Assembly (NCBI RefSeq): GCF_009935865.1
Contig: NZ_QWEL01000003.1
Location: 62,001 to 126,000, forward strand
From: Odoribacter sp. Z80
GTDB taxonomy: Bacteria; Bacteroidota; Bacteroidia; Bacteroidales; Marinifilaceae
Length of the DNA stretch: 64,000 nt
Reading direction: 5' to 3'
This document shows, one piece after another, positions 56,897-64,000 of the stretch. The notes below the pieces were generated by a model, which saw nothing but the letters and a program-made list of their open reading frames with translations, was not told the origin of the DNA and made no database searches. Each line of letters begins with the position of its first letter. Within the stretch, counting starts at the first letter, position 1. Position numbers and translations under genes: made by a program.

Positions 56897-57253
56897 TTAA
56901 AAATTAAGACCTCCGTTACGGGCTGCATCTGCCAATGCTTTCACCCTGCCATGATACAAATAACCGTTACGGTCGAAAACAACCACATCGATACCAGCAG
57001 CTTTCGCTTTTTCAGCAATAGCAGTACCAACGAATCCCGCCTGTTCAATCTTGGTTCCTTTTTTCTCTGCAATCTCCTTTGATAAAGAGGAAACAGATAC
57101 CAAGGTCTTACCTGCCTTGTCATCAATCAACTGAACAGAAATCTGCGTATTTGAACGATAAACACTCATACGGGGACGTTCAGCAGTTCCGGAGACAATC
57201 TTACGGATTCTCCGTTTTATTCTTAATCTTCTTTCTTCTTTCGTTAAAGCCAT
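56897..57253 (-). CDS. rplR: 50S ribosomal protein uL18
   Basis: 118 residues; [18 protein letters not shown] near 28 and [21 protein letters not shown] near 92 mark the 5S rRNA-binding protein. Normal length. Confidence 0.97.
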   Translation of the reverse strand: MALTKEERRLRIKRRIRKIVSGTAERPRMSVYRSNTQISVQLIDDKAGKTLVSVSSLSKEIAEKKGTKIEQAGFVGTAIAEKAKAAGIDVVVFDRNGYLYHGRVKALADAARNGGLNF

Positions 57254-57274
57254 AACTTTTTACCTCTTTAGTAA

Positions 57275-57829
57275 TTAAACTTTAGCTGACTTACCAGCTT
57301 TCCGGCGAACCTCTTCACCAACGAAGCGGATACCTTTCCCTTTGTAAGGTTCAGGTTTACGGAAAGAACGGATCTTTGCAGCCACCTGACCGATCAGCTG
57401 TTTGTCACAGCTCTCAAGGGTGATAATCGGGTTAGCACGTTTTTCAGTTACAGCTGAAACTTTTACTTCTGCCGGCAATTGCAAGAAAATAGAGTGAGAA
57501 TATCCCAACCCCAATTCAAGCACCTGGCCTTCAGCATTAGCACGGAAACCTACACCTACTAATTCCTGTTTTATAGTATAACCTTCAGAAACACCTACTA
57601 CCATATTATGCAGTAATGCACGGTAAAGACCATGCTGTGCTTTATGTTCCTTATCTTCAGTGTGACGTTGTACGTGCACTTCATTTCCTTCAATGGCAAC
57701 AGTCAGGTCAGAACTTACTTTCTGGGAAAGCTGTCCCTTCGGACCTTTCACTGTGACGGTATTATCCGGACTTACTGCTACAGTAACTCCTTGTGGTATA
57801 TGAATCGGTAATTTCCCTATACGTGACAT
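57275..57829 (-). CDS. rplF: 50S ribosomal protein uL6
   Basis: 184 residues with two L6 domains; MSRIGKLPIHIPQGV at the start and EPYKGKGIRFVGEEVRRKAG at the C-terminus are conserved. Confidence 0.97.
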   Translation of the reverse strand: MSRIGKLPIHIPQGVTVAVSPDNTVTVKGPKGQLSQKVSSDLTVAIEGNEVHVQRHTEDKEHKAQHGLYRALLHNMVVGVSEGYTIKQELVGVGFRANAEGQVLELGLGYSHSIFLQLPAEVKVSAVTEKRANPIITLESCDKQLIGQVAAKIRSFRKPEPYKGKGIRFVGEEVRRKAGKSAKV

Positions 57830-57847
57830 CTCTTCTTCACTTTAAAA

Positions 57848-58243
57848 TTAATACACATAACACAATACCTCACCGCCTACATTCCGTTGACGAGCTTCCT
57901 TGTCAGTCATCACTCCCATAGAAGTAGACAAGATAGCAATACCCAATCCGTTTAATACGCGAGGCATCTCCTCCACATTCGTATAACGGCGTAAACCGGG
58001 TTTTGATATACGTACCAGAGATTTGATTGCCGGTACCTTTGTCTCAGGGTGATACTTTAAAGCGATTTTAATATTGCTTCTCACTCCATCCTGCTCACAT
58101 TTATAATTCAGGATATATCCTTTTTCTTTCAGGATTTTGGTCATTTCGAGTTTCAATTTAGAACCCGGGATTTCAACCACTTTATGACCAACACTTACCG
58201 CATTCCGGATGCGGGTAAGGAAATCTGCTATTGGATCTGTCAT
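57848..58243 (-). CDS. rpsH: 30S ribosomal protein uS8
   Basis: 131 residues; MTDPIADFLTRIRNAVSVGH at the start and the C-terminal GIAILSTSMGVMTDKEARQ segment are diagnostic of S8, a 16S rRNA binder and, in E. coli, the spc-operon autoregulator. Confidence 0.97.
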   Translation of the reverse strand: MTDPIADFLTRIRNAVSVGHKVVEIPGSKLKLEMTKILKEKGYILNYKCEQDGVRSNIKIALKYHPETKVPAIKSLVRISKPGLRRYTNVEEMPRVLNGLGIAILSTSMGVMTDKEARQRNVGGEVLCYVY

Positions 58244-58265
58244 CTCTTTTCGTTTTTAATAATAA

Positions 58266-58535
58266 TTACCAACTAGCCTTTTTAACTCCAGGTATCAATC
58301 CTTGTGAAGCCATTTCACGGAACTGAATACGGCTGATACCAAACTGTCTCATATAACCTCTGGGACGTCCTGTCAGCTTACAACGGTTGTGCAAGCGGAT
58401 CGGATTTGAGTTTCTCGGCAGGAGACTCAGTGCGGCATAGTCACCTTCCTCTTTTAATTTTGCTCGTTTCGCAGCGTACTTTTCTACCAATTTTGCACGC
58501 TTCACCTCACGGGCTTTCATTGATTCTTTTGCCAT
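58266..58535 (-). CDS. rpsN: 30S ribosomal protein uS14, zinc-free form
   Basis: 89 residues, the longer S14 form that lacks the two CxxC pairs of the zinc-binding type; only one Cys (in [16 protein letters not shown]) is present. Together with the zinc-free L36 in this cluster it points to low zinc dependence of the ribosome. Confidence 0.96.
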   Translation of the reverse strand: MAKESMKAREVKRAKLVEKYAAKRAKLKEEGDYAALSLLPRNSNPIRLHNRCKLTGRPRGYMRQFGISRIQFREMASQGLIPGVKKASW

Positions 58536-58547
58536 TTCGCTTTGTTT

Positions 58548-59096
58548 TTAGTTCTTTTTAAATGGTAATCCAAATTCTCTGAGCAGAGCAAAACCTTCTT
58601 CGTCGGTATTAGCCGAAGTCACAAATGTAATGTTCATACCCATGATTTTATGCACTGAATCCAGCACAATTTCAGGGAATATGATCTGCTCTTCGAGACC
58701 CAATGTATAATTGCCTTTTCCATCAAGCTTGCTATTAATACCCTTAAAATCGCGGATACGCGGCAGGGCACTCGTAATCAATCTCTCCAGAAACTCATAC
58801 ATTCTTTCTTTCCGTAAAGTCACTTTCACACCAATTGGCATGCCTTTACGCAATTTAAAGTTAGATACGTCTTTTGTTGATTTACCTACAACAGCTTTCT
58901 GACCTGTTATCGCGGTAATCTCATTCAATGAGAATTCCAGGATTTTCTTATCCTGAATAGCTGAACCTACTCCCTGGTTGATTACTATCTTCTCCAAACG
59001 GGGAGCCTGCATAACTGACTTGTATCCGAATTCCTTCATCAAAGTCGGTACAATTTCTTCGTTATACTTTGTCTTAAGATTTGGTACGTATTTCAT
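58548..59096 (-). CDS. rplE: 50S ribosomal protein uL5
   Basis: 182 residues; [19 protein letters not shown] at the start and [19 protein letters not shown] near 115 are the family marks; it binds 5S rRNA. A 181-base gap upstream, the longest in the cluster, contains repeat element C. Confidence 0.97.
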   Translation of the reverse strand: MKYVPNLKTKYNEEIVPTLMKEFGYKSVMQAPRLEKIVINQGVGSAIQDKKILEFSLNEITAITGQKAVVGKSTKDVSNFKLRKGMPIGVKVTLRKERMYEFLERLITSALPRIRDFKGINSKLDGKGNYTLGLEEQIIFPEIVLDSVHKIMGMNITFVTSANTDEEGFALLREFGLPFKKN

Positions 59097-59277
59097 TTAT
59101 TTTAACATAATTTTGATTCACGATTGACAGTTTACACACCTAAGCCTACCGAAAATCAGATTTTCAGGCGGCAAAGGTATAAAATATTTTCAACAAATCA
59201 CTTCGTAAATCCATTTTCTGTTTTAAATTTACGACTCATGACTGAGCAGAGACCCAATCATAAATCGTAAACTATAA
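59097..59277. repeat. Intergenic repeat element C (rplX-rplE gap)
   Basis: The gap holds no gene. Its right side reads AATTTACGA then, after about 25 bases, AATCATAAATCGTAAAC, the same arms as elements A and B in rearranged form; the left side has GATTCACGATT and a small TCAGATTTTCAGG repeat. Confidence 0.5.
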
Positions 59278-59601
59278 TCATTTCAGGATTTCTCCCGATT
59301 TTTTAGCATATCTGACGAGATTGCCTTTTTCGTCCAATTTACGTCCGATGCGAGTCGGTTTGTTCGTAGAAGGATCTATCACATTCAGATTAGAAATATG
59401 GATCGGAGCCTCCTGTTTGATGATACCTCCTTGCGGATGCTTGGCATTCGGTTTCGTATGCTTGCTCACCAGGTTGATACCTTCTACAATGGCCCTTTCC
59501 TTCTCCGGTAAAACCTCCAGCACCTTGCCCTGCTTCCCTTTATCTTCACCGGAGTTCACCTGCACTAAATCGCCTTTCTTAATATGAAATTTTCTATTCA
59601 T
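59278..59601 (-). CDS. rplX: 50S ribosomal protein uL24
   Basis: 107 residues with the KOW motif ([20 protein letters not shown] near 6-25) and [18 protein letters not shown] near 59. Normal length. Upstream gap to rplN holds element B. Confidence 0.97.
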   Translation of the reverse strand: MNRKFHIKKGDLVQVNSGEDKGKQGKVLEVLPEKERAIVEGINLVSKHTKPNAKHPQGGIIKQEAPIHISNLNVIDPSTNKPTRIGRKLDEKGNLVRYAKKSGEILK

Positions 59602-59614
59602 CGTTTTTACATTT

Positions 59615-59676
59615 TAGATTTCAGATTTACGATTTGTCTGCCATTGCATTCAATCGTAAACCATAAATCGTAAATT
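59615..59676. repeat. Intergenic repeat element B (rplN-rplX gap)
   Basis: GATTTACGATT (59624-59634) is followed by two copies of AATCGTAAA (59652-59660 and 59666-59674) joined by CCATA, so either copy can pair with the left arm. The left flank TTTTAGATTT matches element A. Confidence 0.65.
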
Positions 59677-59677
59677 A

Positions 59678-60043
59678 TTAAAGTACCTCGGGGGCTAACG
59701 AAACAATTTTCGTATAACCTTCACGAACTTCACGGGCTACAGGTCCGAAAATACGGGTTCCTCTCATTTCACCGGCATTGTTCAACAACACACAAGCATT
59801 GTCGTCAAAGCGGATATAAGAACCATCCGGCCGTCTGTATTCTTTAGTCACACGTACTACCACAGCTTTGCTAACAGTTCCCTGTTTAATTTCACCATTA
59901 GGCAGCGCGCTTTTTACAGCAACAACGATTTTATCGCCGACACGTGCATATCTTTTTCCGGTACCACCCAGAACACGGATACAAAGCACTTCCTTGGCAC
60001 CGCTGTTGTCTGCTACTGATAATCTGGTTTCCTGTTGTATCAT
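59678..60043 (-). CDS. rplN: 50S ribosomal protein uL14
   Basis: 121 residues; [19 protein letters not shown] at the start and [12 protein letters not shown] near 98 are diagnostic. It starts 2 bases after the rpsQ stop. Confidence 0.97.
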   Translation of the reverse strand: MIQQETRLSVADNSGAKEVLCIRVLGGTGKRYARVGDKIVVAVKSALPNGEIKQGTVSKAVVVRVTKEYRRPDGSYIRFDDNACVLLNNAGEMRGTRIFGPVAREVREGYTKIVSLAPEVL

Positions 60044-60045
60044 GA

Positions 60046-60303
60046 TTACTTCGCTCTTTCAATGATTTCAACTAATCTCCATCTCTTCATTTTACTCAAA
60101 GGACGGGTTTCCATAATTCTCACGGTATCACCGATATTACACTCATTTTTCTCATCATGAGCGGTGAACTTTTTGGTCTTCTTTACGAATTTACCATAAA
60201 TCGGGTGTTTCTCCTTAAAGTGTACAGCAACGGTGATAGTTTTATCCATCTTATTGCTCAGCACCAGACCGATACGTTCTTTTCTAAGATTTCTTTCTTC
60301 CAT
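60046..60303 (-). CDS. rpsQ: 30S ribosomal protein uS17
   Basis: 85 residues, OB-fold 16S rRNA binder; [19 protein letters not shown] near 10 and [19 protein letters not shown] near 64 are the conserved blocks. It begins 4 bases after rpmC. Confidence 0.97.
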   Translation of the reverse strand: MEERNLRKERIGLVLSNKMDKTITVAVHFKEKHPIYGKFVKKTKKFTAHDEKNECNIGDTVRIMETRPLSKMKRWRLVEIIERAK

Positions 60304-60307
60304 TGCT

Positions 60308-60508
60308 TTACTTCTTTTCAGTTAATTCTCTCTTACGTATTTCAGTCATCATACGGGCGATAGTCTTACGGGCAGCACGAATCTGCATCGGGTTCTCCAT
60401 CGGGGTAATCGTATGATTCATAGTCAGCTTATTCAGAGCAGCCTTTTCAGTTTCTACTCTTTCTTTAAGCTCAGCTGTGGTCATCTCTATAATTTCTGAA
60501 TTTTTCAT
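60308..60508 (-). CDS. rpmC: 50S ribosomal protein uL29
   Basis: 66 residues, two-helix protein near the exit tunnel; [20 protein letters not shown] near 9 and [18 protein letters not shown] near 44 match the family. Confidence 0.96.
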   Translation of the reverse strand: MKNSEIIEMTTAELKERVETEKAALNKLTMNHTITPMENPMQIRAARKTIARMMTEIRKRELTEKK

Positions 60509-60549
60509 CTCTCTGACAAATTAATTTTTTACACTTAATAGCCGGAAGA

Positions 60550-60972
60550 CTATTCTTCTACATAGTCACGTCTAACCACAAACTTTGTCGTAATAGGTAA
60601 TTTCTGTGCTGCAAGACGTAAAGCCTCTTTTGCCACTGCATAAGGAACACCGTCTGCTTCGAAAAGAATTCTTCCCGGAGTTACAGGTGCTACAAATCCC
60701 TCTGGGTTACCTTTACCTTTACCCATACGTACTTCGGCTGGTTTCTTGGTAATCGGCTTATCAGGGAATATGCGAATCCAAATCTGTCCCTGACGTTGCA
60801 TATAACGGGTTACTGCAACACGGGCAGCTTCTATCTGGCGTCCTTCGATCCATTTTTCTTCCAACGCCTTAATACCGAAAGATCCGAATGCAAGTTGATT
60901 GCCTCTCTGGGCATTCCCCTTCATTCTGCCTTTCTGGCTTCTTCTAAATTTAGTCCTTTTCGGCTGTAACAT
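60550..60972 (-). CDS. rplP: 50S ribosomal protein uL16
   Basis: 140 residues; [19 protein letters not shown] at the start and [19 protein letters not shown] near 82 mark the A-site-proximal protein. Normal length. Confidence 0.97.
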   Translation of the reverse strand: MLQPKRTKFRRSQKGRMKGNAQRGNQLAFGSFGIKALEEKWIEGRQIEAARVAVTRYMQRQGQIWIRIFPDKPITKKPAEVRMGKGKGNPEGFVAPVTPGRILFEADGVPYAVAKEALRLAAQKLPITTKFVVRRDYVEE

Positions 60973-61002
60973 AGCTCTTTGTTTAATTGATTAAAAGACT
61001 AC

Positions 61003-61740
61003 TTACTTTCTTTTCTTCTTAAAGCCACCTTTTTTTCCGTCAGCTTTTGCGGCTGATGCGGGACGGCTACTGTTATCACGGCTCTGGAGCAATGAGTTCG
61101 GAACAAGTTCACGTCTGCCATAAACCTCACCTTTGCAAATCCATACCTTAATACCCAGCAAACCGTAAGTGGTCAGGGCTTCTGCCTGTGCATAATCAAT
61201 ATCGGCACGGAATGTATGCAACGGAGTTCTTCCCTCCTTGAACATCTCAGCACGAGCCATTTCAGCTCCGTTCAGACGTCCGGAAATTAAAATCTTAATT
61301 CCCTCAGCACCCATTCTCATAGTCGAAGCAATCGCCATTTTGATAGCCCGGCGATATGCTACACGGCCTTCCAACTGACGAGCAATGTTATTACCTACGA
61401 TCACAGCATCCAATTCCGGACGTTTGATCTCAAAGATATTGATTTGTACTTCCTTATCAGTGATCTTCTTCAACTCTTCTTTCAACTTATCCACTTCCTG
61501 GCCGCCTTTTCCGATAATGATACCCGGACGCGCAGTATTGATAGTGATAGTAATGAGCTTCAAAGTACGCTCGATAACGATTTTTGCGATTCCGGCTTTT
61601 GCAAGACGGGCATTCAGGTATTTACGGATTTTATAATCCTCTACCAGCTTGTCTCCGTAATTCTTGCCGCCGAACCAATTAGAATCCCATCCACGGATGA
61701 TTCCTAATCTATTGCTTATTGGATTACATTTTTGTCCCAT
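61003..61740 (-). CDS. rpsC: 30S ribosomal protein uS3
   Basis: 245 residues with KH domain ([19 protein letters not shown] near 75-93) and the C-terminal S3 domain ([15 protein letters not shown] near 151); a Lys-rich tail of about 25 residues follows. It begins 3 bases after the rplV stop. Confidence 0.97.
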   Translation of the reverse strand: MGQKCNPISNRLGIIRGWDSNWFGGKNYGDKLVEDYKIRKYLNARLAKAGIAKIVIERTLKLITITINTARPGIIIGKGGQEVDKLKEELKKITDKEVQINIFEIKRPELDAVIVGNNIARQLEGRVAYRRAIKMAIASTMRMGAEGIKILISGRLNGAEMARAEMFKEGRTPLHTFRADIDYAQAEALTTYGLLGIKVWICKGEVYGRRELVPNSLLQSRDNSSRPASAAKADGKKGGFKKKRK

Positions 61741-61743
61741 GCT

Positions 61744-62166
61744 TTACTCTTTTACAGTGTTTTCAACAACGGCAGTTTTACTTCCCAATACGATAGTCAC
61801 GTGATTGGATCTTTTGCGGATTCTGTGAGCACGTCCCTGCGGAGCCGGACGCAGTCTTTTCAGAATACCTGCACCATCCACAAAGATTTCTTTAATATAC
61901 AAAGCGGCATCATCAATGCGCGCTCCGTCATTCTTCACGCTCCAGTTTGCAATGGCTGAAAGCAATAGTTTTTCCACTTTACGAGCAGCCTCTTTAGGAC
62001 AAAATTTCAGTGTATCCAAAGCCTTCTGTACGTCCATTCCACGTACCAGGTCTGCCACCAACCTCATTTTCTGAGGGGATGAAGGACAATCATGCAGCAC
62101 AGCGAAAGCCTTTTGTTTTCTGGCTTCCTTCATCTGATTTGCTCTTATTCTTTTTCTTGCACCCAT
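61744..62166 (-). CDS. rplV: 50S ribosomal protein uL22
   Basis: About 140 residues; SSPQKMRLVADLVRGMDVQ near 28 and RAHRIRKRSNHVTIVL near 115 are conserved. The open frame includes an upstream TTG at 62175; MGARKRIRANQ at 62166 is the likely start. Confidence 0.96.
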   Translation of the reverse strand: MGARKRIRANQMKEARKQKAFAVLHDCPSSPQKMRLVADLVRGMDVQKALDTLKFCPKEAARKVEKLLLSAIANWSVKNDGARIDDAALYIKEIFVDGAGILKRLRPAPQGRAHRIRKRSNHVTIVLGSKTAVVENTVKE

Positions 62167-62204
62167 TTTATACAATCTTCATTTGTTCAACTTAAATCAC
62201 GCTA

Positions 62205-62474
62205 TTATTTCTTTTTCTTATCAGCGTGACCTCTAAAGGTACGTGTCGGTGCAAATTCACCCAGTTTATGACCTACCATGTTTTCAGTCACATATACCGG
62301 AATAAATTTGTTACCGTTGTGTACAGCTACTGTATGCCCTACGAAATCCGGAGAGATCATGGAGTAACGAGCCCAGGTCTTAACAACCGATTTTTTGTTG
62401 GTCTCATTCATCGCCAGGATTCTCTTTTCCAGCTTCACATCAATAAAAGGGCCTTTTTTTAACGAACGACTCAT
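62205..62474 (-). CDS. rpsS: 30S ribosomal protein uS19
   Basis: 89 residues; [19 protein letters not shown] at the start and [19 protein letters not shown] near 55 are diagnostic. Confidence 0.97.
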   Translation of the reverse strand: MSRSLKKGPFIDVKLEKRILAMNETNKKSVVKTWARYSMISPDFVGHTVAVHNGNKFIPVYVTENMVGHKLGEFAPTRTFRGHADKKKK

Positions 62475-62493
62475 AACATCAAGTTTTAATCAG

Positions 62494-63318
62494 TTATTTT
62501 TTCCTTCTTTCTACAATATACTTCGAAGATGCCTTCTTCGGTGCTCTGGTCTTCAAGCCCTTAGCCAACAAACCTTTCCTGGAACGAGGCAGACCTCCTG
62601 AAGCACGGCCTTCACCACCACCCATCGGGTGATCTACCGGGTTCATTACAACACCACGAACACGCGGACGACGGCCTAACCAACGGGTACGACCAGCCTT
62701 ACCGGAACGTTCCAGTGAATGGTCGGGGTTAGATACGGTACCGACAGTTGCTTTACAGGTTACCAGAACCATACGGATCTCACCTGAAGGCAATTTGATA
62801 GAAGCATATTTTCCTTCTCGCGCAACCAACTGAGCGTAAGAACCGGCACTACGAGCCATTACAGCTCCCTGTCCGGGACGCAACTCAATGTTATGGATGA
62901 TTGTACCTAATGGAATTTCAGACAGATACAACGTATTTCCGACTTCCGGAGCAATACCCTTGCCACTTTCAACCGTCTGACCTACCGTCAAACCAATCGG
63001 GGCAACGATATAACGTTTTTCACCATCTGCATACACCAACAGGGCAATACGGGCAGTACGGTTCGGGTCATATTCAATTGTGGCCACTTTAGCCGGAATA
63101 TTTTCCTTCTCACGTTTAAAGTCGATTACTCTGTATTTGTGTTTATGACCACCACCTATATATCTCATTGTCATCTTACCGGTGTTGTTACGACCTCCGG
63201 TTTTGCTGTTCGGTCTCAACAATGATTTCTCAGGTCTATCTGTAGTCACCTGTTCGAAAGTATTTACTACCTTTCCTCTCTGACCAGGGGTTACAGGATT
63301 TAATTTTCTTACAGCCAT
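62494..63318 (-). CDS. rplB: 50S ribosomal protein uL2
   Basis: 274 residues; the OB and SH3-like domains are present, with [20 protein letters not shown] near 41-60 and the peptidyl-transferase-proximal segment [20 protein letters not shown] near 219. Normal length. Confidence 0.97.
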   Translation of the reverse strand: MAVRKLNPVTPGQRGKVVNTFEQVTTDRPEKSLLRPNSKTGGRNNTGKMTMRYIGGGHKHKYRVIDFKREKENIPAKVATIEYDPNRTARIALLVYADGEKRYIVAPIGLTVGQTVESGKGIAPEVGNTLYLSEIPLGTIIHNIELRPGQGAVMARSAGSYAQLVAREGKYASIKLPSGEIRMVLVTCKATVGTVSNPDHSLERSGKAGRTRWLGRRPRVRGVVMNPVDHPMGGGEGRASGGLPRSRKGLLAKGLKTRAPKKASSKYIVERRKK

Positions 63319-63323
63319 GTTAT

Positions 63324-63614
63324 TTAAATATTGCTAAAAAAATCAATACTATCACCTTCTGCTAAGGTCACAATTGCTTTCTTGAACGAATTGGTACGTC
63401 CGCTGATCATTCCAGCCTTGGTATAACGGGACTTAGCCGTACCCTGATAACGCTGGGTATTTACAGCCAGTACGTTCACTCCGTACATTGCTTCAACTGC
63501 TTTCTTTATCTCAATCTTATTTGCTCCTTCTGCCACGATAAAAGCTACCTTGTGCTGTTTATCGGTGAGAGCCGTCATCTTTTCCGTTAAAACGGGCTTA
63601 ATAATAATTTCCAT
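63324..63614 (-). CDS. rplW: 50S ribosomal protein uL23
   Basis: 96 residues at the exit tunnel, docking site for trigger factor and [22 protein letters not shown] near 4 and [20 protein letters not shown] near 43 match the family. It begins 5 bases upstream of rplB and follows rplD by 12 bases. Confidence 0.97.
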   Translation of the reverse strand: MEIIIKPVLTEKMTALTDKQHKVAFIVAEGANKIEIKKAVEAMYGVNVLAVNTQRYQGTAKSRYTKAGMISGRTNSFKKAIVTLAEGDSIDFFSNI

Positions 63615-63626
63615 CTCTTCTTTCGA

Positions 63627-64000
63627 TTAGTTAAGATTGAACATTTCGTTAAGGCCCTCCACAGAACTTTCAACTAAAACGAGGTTTTTCGCCTTCATGA
63701 TGTTGTAAGTTGCGATGTCGCTCACTCTCATTACCTCTACATTCTGCAGATTACGGGCAGACAGAAGTACGTTTTCGTTCACACCGTTCCCCAATACCAA
63801 CAACAGACGACCATTGTTTACTTTCAGGTTGTTGATTACAGCAACCATTTCTTTGGTTTTCGGAGCTTCGAAGGTGAAATCTTCCACAACCTTCACAGCA
63901 TCAGCACTTGCTTTCACTGCCAAAGCTGATTTACGAGCCAATTTTTTCAATTTCTTGTTCAGTTTGAAGCTGTAATCTCTTGGTACGGGACCAAAAACAC
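63627..64000 (-). CDS. rplD: 50S ribosomal protein uL4, C-terminal part (runs off the window)
   Basis: The frame is open to base 64000 and reads VFGPVPRDYSFKLNKKLKKL at its first residues, the conserved L4 core, so about 124 of roughly 208 residues are visible. The apparent start at 63950 (a TTG inside this core) is not a real start. It opens the visible part of the S10-spc-alpha cluster; rplC and rpsJ should lie beyond the edge. Confidence 0.95.
   Translation of the reverse strand, partial: VFGPVPRDYSFKLNKKLKKLARKSALAVKASADAVKVVEDFTFEAPKTKEMVAVINNLKVNNGRLLLVLGNGVNENVLLSARNLQNVEVMRVSDIATYNIMKAKNLVLVESSVEGLNEMFNLN

Overview
The window is 64 kb of a Bacteroidota chromosome, almost certainly order Bacteroidales; the family cannot be fixed from the sequence alone. 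Supporting signs are recurrent TAnnTTTG promoter boxes (some with TTTG about 19-20 bases upstream), an S46 dipeptidyl-peptidase, DUF4369/TlpA-type periplasmic proteins, SC-type lipoproteins, a 2-oxoacid:ferredoxin oxidoreductase, a HydE maturase and a Bacteroidales-type second EF-G. Gene order looks intact: no insertion sequence, prophage, CRISPR array or integration site was seen. Only the two edge genes (clpB, rplD) are incomplete.

Layout. 1-10.6 kb: clpB 5' part, a secreted GH20 hexosaminidase, DUF4159 plus rsmE, the EF-G paralogue, and an operon of a DPP7-type peptidase with branched-chain aminotransferase. 10.8-18.7 kb: rlmN, then a ROK regulator next to a five-gene run (MFS transporter, YhcH/NanQ-like protein, creatininase-family hydrolase, a NagB fused to a PIG-L deacetylase domain, a sugar nucleotidyltransferase) closed by a long hairpin. 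This looks like an amino-sugar uptake and catabolism unit and is the best candidate here for an uncharacterised pathway. 18.8-23.9 kb: two thioredoxin-fold proteins (one with CGHC, one without cysteines), lpxH and a YifB/ComM ATPase. 23.9-28.6 kb, minus strand: grpE-dnaJ-gmhA-ppa, radC, rpsT and two identical tRNA-Glu genes. 28.9-42.5 kb: rsmI, two large envelope proteins of unknown function, hydE, a recF-DUF721-acyltransferase-LysE group, and a TPR/beta-barrel group. 42.6-49.7 kb: korAB, corA, eno and a two-domain spondin-like lipoprotein.

49.9-64.0 kb, minus strand: one continuous S10-spc-alpha ribosomal cluster from rplD to rplQ, including secY, map, infA, rpmJ and rpoA, ending in a strong terminator. 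S14 and L36 are both of the zinc-free type. The wider gaps in this cluster hold a family of short inverted repeats built from GATTTACGATT and AATCGTAAATC, plus a different TTATAAAG-based array between rplO and secY; coding content does not explain them.

Functional themes are amino-sugar salvage (GH20, ROK/MFS/NagB unit), peptide and branched-chain amino acid use (DPP7, IlvE, 2-oxoacid:ferredoxin oxidoreductase), envelope building (LpxH, GmhA, amino-acid lipid acyltransferase, lipoproteins) and translation. All functions are inferred from reading the protein sequences; no database search was run.
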